Shown: piece after piece, positions 46,096 through 64,000 of the stretch
Numbering within the stretch: the stretch's first letter is position 1
Layout: the number at the start of each line of letters is the position of its first letter
NCBI RefSeq assembly: GCF_032884065.1
Contig: NW_027063596.1
Location: forward strand, 124,001 to 188,000
Length of the DNA stretch: 64,000 bases
Direction: 5' to 3'
Origin: Artemia franciscana
Lineage: Eukaryota; Arthropoda; Branchiopoda; Anostraca; Artemiidae
Notes under the pieces: model-generated
Databases searched by the model: none
Told to the model about the DNA's origin: nothing
What the model saw: only the letters and a program-made list of their open reading frames with translations
Position numbers and translations under genes: made by a program

Positions 46096-46225
46096 AATGT
46101 GACAAAAGTAAAACAGTTCAAAATAGGGATGATACCTTTTTACTGACAGTGTTTTATTGACACTATTTTGAACTGTTTTACTTTCGTCATGGAAAGGCAG
46201 TGTGGTCTTCGAAGTTATCTAATGT
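46096..46225. repeat. Short foldback element related to 16752-16830
   Basis: GTAAAACAGTTCAAAATAG at about 46107 is followed after about 50 nt by its inverse (CTATTTTGAACTGTTTTAC), then by CGTCATGGAAAGGCAGTGTG. The same sequence is present at 16752-16820 in the opposite orientation. Target duplications are not evident. Confidence 0.6.
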
Positions 46226-46374
46226 GACAATTAATCAACATGGAATAGCTTTAATTCTTCATGATTTTTTTTATAGATAAAAATGACTATTGTTCCAAAG
46301 GTCTTGTGGCGGTCTATTTATTGAGTGAATTTTCTAGAATAGGTATTTAGATGCTAATTCGCAGCAGACTTAAA

Positions 46375-47752
46375 TGAAAATACCCTTTTGCATAAATCAC
46401 ATTTAAATGGTGTCACCAGTATGCACTCTTTGAGCGTGTTAAACAGCCCAGTCATGGCAAGCATTTCTTGCATAAAACATGTTTTATTCACGTGTATGAA
46501 ATCTTATGAGTTCATTCAAAAACCTTGATGTAAACAAGCATTTCTTACATATGTTATATTGGTTACAAACAAGCAAACCTGTATTACTAAAGAACCTGAA
46601 ATTGCTATAGGAACTATACACAAGAAAAATATATTGAAAAAACTAGTTTGATGAATTACTAATTGGTTGTGAGAATAACAGCCACAAGCTACTGAGTATA
46701 CAACAATCTTTCTAAAATCCTGCAAATTTTAATCCTGCAATTTTAGTAAAATTTCTAAAATTACAAAAGTGTTTCTATAAACATCACATATGAAAGGTTT
46801 CTTACCTGTAGGCAGTCTTTGATGTGTATTCAAACTATAAACTTGTGAAAAACACTTCTCACATACATAACATGTAATTGCTTAGTCATCGATATGCCCT
46901 CTTTGGTGCTTTTTCAAACTTTCTGCATGAAACAAGGTTTCGTCACATGCATCACATTTAAACAGTTTCTCATCTGTAAGAATTCTTTTATATGTGTTCA
47001 AGTTTGCAGCATGAGAAAAATGGATAGTTGCCACTTCATACTACCCAGGTCAGAATTTTTTTTTTTTTTTTGTATATTTCACATTTAAGCAGCTTCTCAC
47101 CCGTATGCACTCTTTGGGGTTAGTTCAAATTACCTGCCCGAGAAAAGGCCTTGTCACATACACCACATGCAAACAGTTTCTCATCCGTATGCGTTCTTTT
47201 ATGGGTGTTCATATGTACTGTTTGAGAAAAAGTTTGGTCACAAACATCACACATAAGCGGTTTCTCAACCGTATGCATTCTGTGATGGGTTTTCTAATTA
47301 TGTGCGTGAGAAAAGGTCTTGTTACATAGATCACATTTAAAATGTTTCTCACCTGTAGACACTCTTAGCTTCGTCAAATTTCCTGCTCGAATAAAGGTTT
47401 GATCTCAAATATCACTCTTAAATGGTTTTTCACCTTTATGAACTATTTTATGGGTGTTCCGAATTGATGCTTAAGAAAGGGTTTGGTCAAAAACATCATA
47501 TTTATATGGTTTTTCACACGTATGCATTCTTTGACGGGTGTTCAAACTTCCTGTTGTAGAAAGAGTTTGGTCACAGACATCACACTAATACGGTTTTTCA
47601 CCTATATGCATTCTTTTACGGATATTCAAATTTACTGCTTGAGGAAAGGTTTCATCATAAACCTCAAACTTAAACGATTTCACACCCGTATGCATTCTTC
47701 ATAGGTGCTCAAATTTGCTGCTTGAGAAAGGGTTTGGCCACAAATATAACAC
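46375..47752 (-). pseudogene. Decayed 3' zinc-finger array of gene B
   Basis: Directly after the gene B stop, an 84-bp periodicity of finger sequence continues for about 1.38 kb. It contains many stops, lost Cys/His residues and frame changes (for example HTVEKPLMCDVCDQTFSQ around 47250 is still finger-like, while others have lost a Cys). The last remnants are near 46380-46450 (HAQRVHTGD). About twelve to fifteen finger equivalents can be counted roughly. They show the ancestral protein was much longer than the present one. Confidence 0.75.
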
Positions 47753-53169
<5,417 letters not shown>

Positions 53170-54110
53170 TTTCAGAAAATGTGGCAAGTCCGTGAAAGAT
53201 CTTGGAACCGAGTTAATGCAAATTATGAAAAGTATTATACTATCATCAACACTTGGATACAACACAGATTTTAGTCAGCAGAGTCCTAAAATACAAAAGA
53301 TATAATGACTGATGACTAATAATGACTTTTAACCACTGCAGAGCATATTTTATCTTAATACAGTTGAAAGTACAGACTGGATTCCTTCAGCAGTCAAAGG
53401 CATTAGAAATCTGAATTATCAATTTTAAGACTAGGGTTCAAAAATTAAAAAACTGCCTTCCTGAATTTTATTTACAATAAACTTTCACGGTAAAAAAGGA
53501 AAATACAAATTTTAGCTGAATCTGTTAGCTGTTATGGCTTTTAGCTGTATTCTAATAGTATATATTCCAAGCCGAAAATTATTACGTTGGAAAATTTGGT
53601 TTAATTCCTGTAATGAAAGCTTTATTCATGGTTTTATTTTTTAAAACATTAAAAAGTGTAGGCCTTTTATGTATATGCCACAAGAGGGTATATCTATCTG
53701 TTCTTACTTTTAGCCCTTCAAAATATGTCAATAGATCTGAAATGAGATCCAAAAAGATATTATGTAATGGCATTGTATTTATCTATTTAAAATTAAGTAA
53801 TTACTTTCTAAAGGAATTTCAGATTCAAATTTAAAGATAAACTGAAGCAATTTAAAAAGTAGTACGTCCAGAAAAATTACCGTTTTCTTTATTATCCACT
53901 GAAATATAGTACAATATTTGTATAATATGTGGTTTGCCTTCAATAACATTTTTTTAAATTAAAATATGGTTTTAGCATCTACATCAGTATGAAACCAATT
54001 TCAAATTTTGCTCTAACTCTTTAATTAAACTTGAAGACAATATACAAATGAAAAAAACAACAAAAATATCCCTGTTCAATATATTTTCTATATATCATGG
54101 TTACAGTGAA
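53170..54110. promoter_or_regulatory. 5' flank of gene B, conserved with gene A
   Basis: Shared with gene A up to the (TA)n tract, allowing for the hairpin-rich insertion in A. Probable promoter region by position; no core element recognised. Confidence 0.4.
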
Positions 54111-54278
<168 letters not shown>

Positions 54279-54708
54279 GGATTTTTATTTAAACTTCTGT
54301 ACAACACACACAATTTCGATTGGCAAAGACCCGGTATAACAATATAGTGCACCTATTTGACAAAAAAAAACTCGGAAAATATCAATCTAAAAAGGGTAAC
54401 AAAAACAGTGTGCAACCGAGGGTAACCGATGACCGGCAACTTATTTGGAAAGAAAAAGAAAAATGAGCCCACCATATCAACATCAAACAAACAACTATTT
54501 ACTTTAAGACTTTTTTATCACTGATTCTTGAATTTATTTATAAGGATAGAATGAAGTTGTTTTTTTATACTTGGGAGAGATTTACTGTAGTCAATATATG
54601 TTAGATAAAGATGCCATGAACCCATGATTGAGAAATATGGCGAGAACCGTGATCTCTCAGTGGTTAATTTCGGGTCTTGCCGAGATTTAGAAGATTGGCT
54701 TGGTACTA

Positions 54709-54711
<3 letters not shown>

Positions 54712-54759
<48 letters not shown>
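54712..54759. repeat. (TA)n microsatellite
   Basis: About 48 bp of TA repeats. Confidence 0.9.
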
Positions 54760-54761
<2 letters not shown>

Positions 54762-57180
54762 GGATTTATATTTACCATAAGGGGGGAGGGGTTGAAAAGT
54801 GAGGTTCTTTTAGGAAAGGTTTAATCAACCATTTAGAAATTTTAAAAGTAGTTTCTATAAGTTTAAATGTTCCCTTCTGAGGAAAAAACGTTTGAAACAT
54901 ATCCATTAACACTTTTCTGAATTTACAGGAGGTCAGCATTCCCCGACCCCACCCCCACGAAAAAATCTACAGCAGAAAATTCTCCCACAACATTATGTCC
55001 CTATGGAAATTACCACCCTCATGGAAAATTTCCCGACAAATAAAATTGAGTAGCAACAGAGAAAGTACAAAATAGGTACCTCCAAAAGTCAATCACATGC
55101 CATGAGGACTAACATAAGGATTACATATGAAAAATATTTTTAGGACATAGGTTGGTTGGTCTCTCCAACCATTTTTAACAAATAAAAAGGACTAGAATTC
55201 TCAAATTCTAATCTACTGAGCATCCTCCAAAGCTACCACAACCACAAGTGGGAAATTGGGAAGGAAGGAGAAGCAGCACCCCTGCTATACAGAATAATTT
55301 CTGCTAGTTTTGGGGTATATTGTTGCTCTTTACTTACATAGTAACAGCATAAACCAGAAATATTCCTAAAAATCAAGAGAGATTAAATATGATTTTCTAC
55401 CTCCACCATTCCCTTTCCTTACAACTAATTACATATTTACCTGGAGATTCAATGAAAGTTAGAATATTTTGGCATTAAATGCACCCTTTGAGGCATTTCC
55501 CCTTCCAAACAAAAATAGAAAAGGGTATAGGTAGGGGCAGTTGTCCTCTAATCACTTTAGAATCTAAAAAGGGCACTGGAACTTTCGACTTCCAATTTAA
55601 TGAGCCCCAATACAAAGTTTGTAGGACCAACCTTTCCATAGGAACTTTATATCTTAACAATGCACAACCTGCATACCTGACAGTCCTTGCCCCAGGGGCT
55701 AGAGAGGGAGATCCTCTAACCCGGACGCATAGATATATGACATTTAGTTTATTTTGAACAAAATGACTGTCTCGCAATTTTGATCGGGGATAAAATAGTG
55801 TGGGTAGTGGCTTGTTTGCCTCACATCACTTTTGACTTTTCATTAATCTCTTTTTCATCTCTTCCACACGAAGTTTGGCAAATAAAGAAATATAATAAAT
55901 TGAGCACGTATGGCTCTTTCCATTAAGCAATGCTATAGCATGCCCGTCATTTAAACAGGTGAGCAGGGCTAGATCTAAAATGGGGCAGGGGACAGGTGCT
56001 CTGGGAGCAGCAAAACAAGCTGAAATTTTAATATTTATGGACCAAAATTGTAATATTTTCAGTAGTGGTGGTGTAGCAAGGGACAGTGAAGTCTACATTT
56101 GCCCCTGAGAAAAAAGCCAATTCCAGCTCTGTAAGTGAGTAGAACTTTCAATTTCTCTTCTAATTAATATCTGAAACATTCCAGGGTAAATAAGGGGGAG
56201 AGCCATTATCCCACGATATTTTTTGTGGGGGATTGGAATTTTTCCCAAGCTTGGGGGAATTTTCCCCAGGAGGAGTTTTTGAGGGCAGGATTTTTTGGAT
56301 GAGGGAAAACACCTGAATCAAAGTTTCTTTAAGTGACTCTTTTCTTCAAATTAATTTAATGGGAAATATACAAAGTTAACAGCATAAAGCAACAGGAAAA
56401 CTTGAGAATATACAATTTGGGAATGCCTATATGTTTGACCTTTAAAGAGGATGGAAGGGATAGTAGATTAGAGTGCTTTTAGGAGCAAAATAAGTATTTT
56501 AGAATGACTTTTTGTTAGTGTTCAGAATTTTATGGCACTTCCCTTTGAGAGGGAAACAACTGAAACAAAACCTTCAACTCTTCCTTAAAATTGAAATAAT
56601 TGAAAAGAAGTAGTAAAGCAGCAAATTGCATGCATGCATACTTTTTCAAAATTTTGCAAGGTTTTTTAGGGGCTTTTTTAAGGTTGAAGTAGTGTCAACA
56701 CTATGAAGAAACAGAGAATTTTTTCTTCTTCATCTTTTTCAGCAAACGAGGGCTTTTCAGTTGAGACCATTCAGCCTTTTTTCCTTTTGATTCACTCTGT
56801 GATATGAACAGAGTTATTAATTTGGTTGCTTCTGATTCATTTAGAATCTGTTCAGATTTATTTCAGTAGATCATTTGATTCGAGGAGTTGAAATATATGA
56901 AGATAAATGCTGATTTCTGAGCTCAGCTTGCAAGTATAGTCAGATAGACTCTTAGCTGAGAGTGAAATTTTGTGATATTTGAAGCACTTTAACAGTTTAC
57001 AATGCAGGATATACTTTGCAGACATCAGCATATTACACTCATATAGGCAATGGTCAATTGTTTCAATTTTTAAATTATAATGACTGCAATGAGGGGGGAG
57101 GGAATTGAGCCACTTGGATTAGTGAACTATTATGAAAAAGCCTGAAAATTTAGCCAATTTTAGCCAAACTGACTTCTACA
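54760..57180. other. Repeat-derived sequence, no gene seen
   Basis: The 55475-55780 stretch carries overlapping frames on both strands. Its GGGCACTGGAACTTTCGACTT motif resembles the same motif in the hairpin-rich repeats (for example minus strand near 39760). The remainder has poly-G and poly-T rich runs and no convincing coding signal. Confidence 0.4.
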
Positions 57181-58159
57181 ATACATTTTAGAAAGGTGCT
57201 TATTGGGGAAGGGTAATTGTGGATTATTCTTGTTTAACAATACCTCTGATAACCTGCACTGGTATATGTCTCTAATGAGGATTGATTTCCCACTTGGCTG
57301 GTCAATAATTAATGCATTTTTGCAATTTCATCAGCCTGATGGTTACCATTTATACCTGAGTGGCTTGGAACATACAAGAGGTAAGTTCTTATTCCTCTTG
57401 GAGCAAGATTATCAATAATGCTAAGACAATGAAATGTATCTATATTCATCTTATACTGAGAAGCTGAATAGAACAGCTTTAGGCTTGACAAAGAGTCAGA
57501 ATAAACTATACTTTTTGTAAATTGGCAATCACATGTTGATTATTCATGAGGTGCTCTAATGCCATGATTATGGCATTTAACTCTACAGACATTATAGACA
57601 TATTATCATACATTCTCTCACTCATTGCAATATTAAAGGTTGGGAGAAAAGCTCCACTTGCCACCTTCTCATTCATTTTGGACCCATCAGCAAAAATTTG
57701 GAAATGATTTTTATATATAATTGTATTAAGCTCAACATTGAGTATGAGGTATCATATTATTCTTCTCAACAAACCATAGCAGTCAATGGCACATCATTTT
57801 CTCCATTACTTTTCCTAGCAGAGGAGTATTCATTATAGACCTGTAAGACTCAGGGTCATATTTGCGTTTATTTTTTTAAATATTGGTAGAAGATATGAAC
57901 ATTTCCAAACATTGGGAAATGTGGATTTGACCTCTGCATGGTTATATAAATTTAGGAGTTCCTGTTTGTAAGAATAGGGGAGATTCTTTATCCATGTAAT
58001 GTGTATATTATTGTAGCTACAAGTGTCATTAGCCCTAATATGTTGTTTTGTATTATAAAGGTTCATGAATTGAGAATGGATAGGTTATATACTCTGATCC
58101 TGGGCAAGGCTGGCATATTGGATTTACTGATATTGGGTTGGTGATACTTTTATTATTTG

Positions 58160-58680
58160 ATGTTAGCTTTTTTGAGAAAAGGGTAGCAAATAATTTCGTC
58201 TTTCCATGTCATTGTCACAGTGGATATTATCATACTGAAGTGTGTTAGGGGATGTTTTTTCCAAAGATTTTGCTTTTGAGTTTATATATAATTAATTCAC
58301 ATGTTTCTCTGGAAAGACTATTTGCAAAATTATTCCAGTACTTGCATTTAGTGCTAGTTATTGTTCTCTTAAGATTAGCCTCTGCTTGTAATTTACTTAA
58401 ATATGTAGCAAGAGATGGTATCTTTTTGAGAAAAGAGTTGCAAAGAATTTTGCCTTTTGATTATCGTTGTCATAATGAGTATTATTATAAAGTAGCTCAT
58501 ACTGGAGTGGGCTGGGGGATGTTTTTTTTTTTTGCACAGATGTGGCTTATGAGTTTATGTACAGTTGGCTCACATGTTTCTCTGGATAGACTATTTGCAG
58601 CATTTCCCCAGTAATTATATTAAGCATTTATTATAGTTCTCTTGAGATTAGCCTCTGCTTGTAATTTACCTAAATACGCA
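58160..58680 (+). repeat. Tandem duplication of about 260 bp in LINE-8
   Basis: TTTGAGAAAAGGGTAGCAAA at about 58170 recurs as TTTGAGAAAAGAGTTGCAAA at about 58425. TCACATGTTTCTCTGGAAAG at about 58298 recurs near 58568, and AGATTAGCCTCTGCTTGTAA at 58373 near 58645. Confidence 0.8.
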
Positions 58681-59777
58681 GCAGGAGATTCTTAGGCATG
58701 ATCTCCTAGCTGCCTTTTTTGGTCTCCAAATAATATGGCACTCTTTTGTCAACCATGCTTTAGAAGTATTTCTAAGGATTGTTTTCCTTGGTGTTGTTTG
58801 GGGAACACCATGATTAGTTTTATTTGCTGGTATGGATGTCAAAACTTCAGCATGTGTGTCAGCTGTCACATGTGAAACATATGATTCCTGGGTGAGGCTT
58901 AAAATTCCACCATTAAGCTTGTTTTTGAACATAGTCCAATTTGCTTTAGTGTTGATAAATTTGGGCGTATGTGGCAGAATTTTAGCTGGTTCATTTAATG
59001 AGAAAACTATAGCAAAATGGTCTGTGCAAAGTTTATTAATTTTCTTTATATAGATTTTGTTCAAAATATGTATTGACTCAATTTGTAGGTCAATTGTTGA
59101 AAATGTGCCACTTTTGGGGTTAAAATATGTATTTAGATTTGGAGGGGTAGCAATGGCTAATTCAGTATTATTTTATGTCAAACTGTCAATGAGGTTACCA
59201 GCTTTATTTGCTGGCTCATCCCCCCACAGAAGGCTGTGGTCATTAAAATATCCACAAATAATTATGTTGTTTAGCATATTAGAATTAGTTATACTGCTTA
59301 AGAAATCCATGGCATTGGTAGTTTGGCCATTACAGTTATAAAAGCTTATTATGTAAGTTTAGGTATTATTTAGCCAAACATTGATTCCAATTGCATCAAC
59401 ACCATTTAAAAATTCTGGATAATTAAGGCCACAAAATTTGGTGTTGTTATTAAAGCTACACCACCTTTTTTCTCTCTGAAGACGTATCCTTTCTCAGGAT
59501 AGTATATCCTGGAAACTTTATTTGTTGATTTTTGGTCAAATGGGTTCCCTGAAGGCAAGTAATATCACTGGATTTATTATTCATAAAAGATATTAAATCA
59601 TTTAACTTATTTTCTCAAAGTGATCTTACATTCTACTGAAGTATTCAGATGTGCTGTTTTGTTGCTTTAGTTTTCATATTTTAGTGTGTCAATGTTTAGG
59701 TTTGCTAGGAGTAAAGCAAGATCCTTTTTGCTTGGATAAGCATGTGATTGGGTAGGTACAAGTTTAACAATTCATTT

Positions 59778-60500
59778 ATGATTTTTGCTTTTAGTGGTTT
59801 TTATAGGTTGAAAGACTGAACTGCAGTTTAGAGTTTAGTATAGAGAGGCATATATTAGGTGTTATTTTGTTTGGATTTTGATCTGACTTGTTATCAAATA
59901 AGGGATTAATTCCTGGTAATTCTTCTGTTTTGTTTCTGCTTGGGAGGGGTGGCTAGACTAGCCTATCATTGAATGCAGAGGCTGGTTGGCTCAGCCTTGG
60001 TGATCTGCTCAGATAAGAATTTGAGCTGGGGTTTTGAGGAAGGAGCCTTATGGGTTGCTTTGGGTAGGTTGGGTGTTCTGTGAGTGAAAGTATTGTGAGG
60101 TCTCACTGAGGGTCTAGTTTGGTGTGATTAGGCTGATTTTTGCTTTTTGTGGTTGTTATAGGTTCATAGACTGAACTGCAGTTTAGAGTTTAGTATAAAG
60201 AGGCATGTATTAGGTGTTAATTTGTCTGGATTTTCATCTGACTTGTCATCAAATAAGGGATTAATTCCTGGTAATTCTTCTGATTTGTTTCTGCTTGAGA
60301 GGGATGGCCAGACTAGCCTCCTATCATTGAATACAGAGGCTGGTTGGCTCAGCCTTGGTGATTCTCTCAGACAAGAATTTGAGCTAGGGTGTTCTGAGGA
60401 AGGAGCCTTATGGGGGGGGGTACTTGTTGCTTTGGGTAGGTTGGGTTTTCTCTGAGTGAAAGTATTGTGAGGTTTCAGAGAGGGTTTCGTTTGGTGTGAT
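59778..60500 (+). repeat. Tandem duplication of about 360 bp in LINE-8
   Basis: ACTGAACTGCAGTTTAGAGT at about 59816 recurs at about 60171; AAGGGATTAATTCCTGGTAA and GAGGCTGGTTGGCTCAGCC also occur once in each copy. Confidence 0.85.
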
Positions 60501-61035
60501 TGGGCTACATTTTCTTCCAGAGTTACAAATGGGTAAGGTATAGCTTTCTCTGATGCTATCTGGAGTGTTATTGCTCATTTTTTACACACAGGGCATAAAG
60601 TCATATTGGAAGAATCATGGACCCCTTTGCAGTTTATACATGTAGGCTGATCAATTTCACAATTTACCATTCCTTTGGGATGGGAACTTTAACATTTGTT
60701 GCAGGGTTGTAATATTTTACTGCATTTTTTTTTTGCTGTGCATCCTAGTCTTAGACATCTTTGGTACTGGATTGGTTTTGGCTTGTTGGGCTTGTGGTGT
60801 TTCATTTGTCCAAAGAGGAATATCTGGCCTAAGATATTGTTTTCTTCTCTTAGTGTGCATAAAAAGAGGTGCTTGACTTTTGGTCATTAGCATCTGGTTT
60901 GCCCAGTTGGGTGATACTGCAACTGGGATTGGGTTACCTGTTCTGTCAGAAATACTCCTTTAGCTCTTGAATAGGTATTTTTGGACAGATGTTATGCACA
61001 AATATTTTAATTGGGTAGTGGTTTTGCATCAATAG

Positions 61036-61250
61036 ATCAGACTTTACTGAGATGTTAAGAAGGGATTTTGAATTCAGTAATATATCTGCTAATTTAGAGT
61101 CTTGGAGGGCTATTAGCAAAGATCCAGCACAAATAATGTTTAATCAGACTATATTGAGATGTTAAGAAGGGATTTTAAATTCAGTAATATAACTGCTGAT
61201 TTCGAATCTTGGAGGGCTATTAGCAAAGATCCAGCACAAATAATATTAAA
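61036..61250 (+). repeat. Tandem duplication of about 109 bp in LINE-8 ORF1
   Basis: GAGATGTTAAGAAGGGATTT at about 61049 recurs at about 61155; CTTGGAGGGCTATTAGCAAA recurs at the same spacing. Confidence 0.85.
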
Positions 61251-61511
61251 AAAGAACACTGATTTTAACAATTTGAAGATTGCAAACCTTAAGAGAGCTA
61301 CCTTATTTATCTCAAAGAGGGTATCAGGAGAAATTTTTAAATATTTTCCTAGATTTTGTGAAGGAGTTGGAGCAAGAGGATGGGAATTATTTTTTAATTG
61401 GGGAGATTTTCTCCTTTTTTCGGAGCTCCTAGAGAGGACATCTTGAAAGCTATTTTCATTTTCATAATGGATAGTGACAAATGCCATCACCTCCACTACT
61501 GTGATATTCAT

Positions 61512-64000
61512 TAAGTTTGACTTAAAACTAAAAAAATTACAATTTTAATATAGGACCTAGAAGGTATGACAGCATTGATGAACCATGGAAATATTTGCTG
61601 CTGATGCAGAAATAATCCTTTTCAGAATGAAATATAGTACTAATATATAATTCAGTGTCATCAGAAGTAAACCATAGGAGATTTTGAAAACAAATTAAAG
61701 AAATACAAAGGGTGTATTCCAAGGACTTACTGAAGTAACTGAATGGTTACTAATTCTGTTCCCAGTGGGAAATGGTTACTGCCCAATCCAAAGGGAACAA
61801 GAATAGTTAGGGGTTGTCCTAATTGGTGTAATAAGGCATAGTGTAATAACACTATGCCACACTAACTATTTTCTTTGGAGTGAGCTGTAATAATGCAAAT
61901 AGTTCTATTAAGACAAAATGAGGGATAATAGATCTTGAATCTATTTTGGCTTATGCAGAGCCAATCAGATCCTTCAGCAAGCCAAGCAAAGTAGAGGAAG
62001 ATTTAAAATTATTCTAATTGTGCAAAAGAGAGAGAGAGAGAGACGGATTCCTGGAACAACAAGTCATACATGTTTTGGGAATTGTTTATAGAATCTGTTA
62101 AAGAAAAGAGAATGATGTATATAAAATCTGATAAATTGTATAGAAACAGGGAAGCTGTCAAATACTTATGGGCAGCTATTGGTGCTCAGATGGAAATATC
62201 TGGATATGAGAGAATGACTGGTGAGTTGAATTCTTCACATCTTGGTCACACTTGGCTTATTTCAGCACAGATTTAGGCATCAAAGTGATTACTCACACTA
62301 GACTCAAGAAAAGGCAGCTTTTTCAATTGTAATTAGAAAAAAGGAATTTACTACATTTACAAAAAATTGAATGTCAATGTTTTAAAATCAGGAGATAGAT
62401 TAGAATAAAACAACAGTCTTAGTTAAATTACAGAAAATGAATGTTATATCAGTGGGCTGGTATCTGCCAATAGGGTCCACAGGTCTTTCTGGGGGACAAC
62501 TCTTTGATAGACCATTACTCCAGAGACTGATGACCCATTCTTGAAATCTATGTGATCTCTTTATAGACTGGTCATTTAGATATTGGATGAGGTAAGAATT
62601 TTGACAAAATAACACTATAGCCTACCTTAATTTTTGGTTTTGTTTTCTCTGGTTTTAGCTTTGAAAATGCAATTCCTATTATTTGAGTATAATTTTAATG
62701 TGGATAAACAGTTTTTTTTTCTAAGATTTGTAAATATATTTACAGGTTTTTCAAACCTTTTAAATTGGGTTTGAGCAAAATTGTGAAGCTGAATATTTCA
62801 TTTAAGGAGAAAAACTATTTTGCATGATTTTGCTTTTATAAAGTGTAGATTTTAAGGTTTTCAAAGGTCAATACCTTCTAGAGAAAGAAAGAGTTAAGTA
62901 AGTTCTTTAAGATACATTCTTGGGACATGCTTTATTCTATAGATCTGTCCCTGAATGTTTTATGTTCATAACCTAACTACTTTCTAAGATAGCAAAAAGT
63001 GGCTTGTCTAGAATTTTATAAGAGAGAAGTATTTATCAGACCCAAAAAACAACATCAGCATTGATAGTCTCCTCAAGAAGTAAAAAACTTGTCCTAGGGG
63101 GGTGGCAAAAATACACTAGCTTTACTATTTAACTTTATAGGCTAAAATTCAAATAGTTTCAATTGCACTGATAGTCAAAAATAGACCTTAATCATGGACA
63201 CAAATTTTATGTTTGAGCAAAAATTTGAAAGGTAATGCCTGATTCTAGATATGGAATTGCAAAAATAGAGCAAGTAAGTAAATCATAGAGAAAGCCAATC
63301 ACAGATACATTCAATCTATGGCAAAGGTTGTGAAGCAGTTTAATTGTATTCAAATATGATAGGATGTAAGGGTAGGTTTTTTAATTTAAAAAAAAAATGA
63401 AAACAATGTGTTTCTAGGTAGTAGGAAGCTAATGCCTACTAAGCTAGCACTATTCTAACTATATACTTCAAATTCCAGATCAAGAACTTACTATCTAGGT
63501 TTACTGTAAGTAAAATATTTTGCCAAGATTATGCTCTGTCTGAGTGGTGGGGCATTACCCCATAGGCCTATTACATTTTACTGATATGACAGTTAGAATG
63601 GTTATCAGTTGTACAACTGCTGTGTATCTTATTCTAGTAATCCATTATCATTATAGTATTAGGTTAGTCTCCACTATGGGTAGACTCATTAAACTGAGTT
63701 GAAGCTTGAATCACAATGGGGTGCTGACTTATGCAGATTTGTTTTGAAAGGTATTCCTGGTAAATATGTTGATGCTTTGATTAATTTGGTGGCTGAAAGA
63801 CAATATACCAATTTTTATATCATTTCTTTTTTTTCATAAATTTTCAAGGCTAATCTTTGCTGTCTCAAATGCATGCCGGCCCCTCTATCCTGATGAGCCT
63901 TGATAACATATAGCCTATGGATATGTAAGCTAAAAAAGTTTTATCAATTATCAAAGAATAATGTCAAATTGTCCAAGTCAGATTAAGAAAAAAAACACAA
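61512..64000. other. No gene seen; dispersed-repeat fragment and a short (GA)n
   Basis: 62880-63050 is related to 30900-31130. A short AG run lies at about 62026-62042. Reading frames here are short and unmotivated. The stretch to the right edge shows nothing else I can support. Confidence 0.5.

Larger units (their letters stand above)
57200..61511 (-). mobile_element. Degenerate I-clade LINE with RNase H (LINE-8)
   Basis: Minus-strand order: ORF1 remnants (61511-60590) ending in zinc-knuckle-like sequence (QPTCINCKGVHDSS near 60640); endonuclease (about 59520-59000) with YYPEKGYVFREKKGGVAL, CGYFNDHSLLWG (GDFN has become GYFN) and CTDHFAIVFS; linker (59064-58666); RT fingers (58066-57800) with DPESYRSIMNTPLLGKVMEK; then an RNase H domain (57710-57309) with FADGSK and the Glu in SVELNAIIMALEHL. 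The RT palm with its catalytic Asp pair is missing between about 57800 and 57720. RNase H after RT is the I-clade signature. It is inactive. Confidence 0.8.

Noticed and set aside
55475-55777. Overlapping frames of 92 and 100 codons
   Set aside because: They lie on opposite strands of the same repeat-derived segment and share motifs with non-coding repeats elsewhere in the window.

Overview
The window looks like AT-rich metazoan chromosomal DNA, probably from an arthropod, and a crustacean is plausible. The organism assignment is inference. It rests on GT-AG introns with consistent phases, a polydactyl C2H2 zinc-finger gene pair, several LINE clades, a ZMYM1-like hAT transposon and long (TA)n microsatellites. 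No rRNA, tRNA, CRISPR array or bacterial-type operon was seen.

Layout: (1) The 1-16.6 kb and 46.3-54.1 kb segments are two copies of one ancestral locus. Each holds a minus-strand three-exon C2H2 zinc-finger gene. Gene B (exons 53169-53124, 50750-50580 and 48816-47753) has ten intact fingers, then a frameshift stop and about 1.4 kb of decayed fingers. Gene A (13790-13745, 6114-5944, 348 to beyond base 1) runs off the left edge. It carries an extra truncated copy of its last exon at 746-538. After the duplication, copy A gained LINEs in intron 1, a large inverted satellite array in intron 2 and a hairpin-rich repeat upstream. Copy B gained a LINE fragment and a (TA)n tract. (2) The 16.6-34.4 kb region is almost wholly dead retroelements and repeats: a Jockey/CR1-like fragment between (TA)n tracts, an RTE-type LINE broken by an 0.8 kb repeat, a 906-bp near-identical tandem duplication of a dead RT fragment, a 2.6 kb element with inverted ends, and a 5'-truncated CR1/Jockey-like LINE with a nearly complete RT. 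(3) The 35.0-42.1 kb region is a broken plus-strand gene that joins a protein-kinase-like domain to a RecQ-like helicase. It is split at the helicase by an apparently complete 4902-bp hAT transposon with an intact two-exon transposase and a perfect 8-bp target duplication. (4) The 42.1-46.3 kb region holds decayed coding remnants and local duplications. (5) The 54-64 kb region holds repeats and an I-clade LINE remnant with several internal tandem duplications.

The only genes that look able to make protein are zinc-finger gene B, probably gene A (incomplete here) and the hAT transposase. Everything else that resembles coding sequence is a broken mobile-element gene or a pseudogene. The points most worth following are the duplicated zinc-finger genes with finger loss, the kinase-RecQ pseudogene, a palindrome with a hammerhead-ribozyme-like core at 16852-16950, and the mirror-image satellite array at 1.7-5.1 kb.
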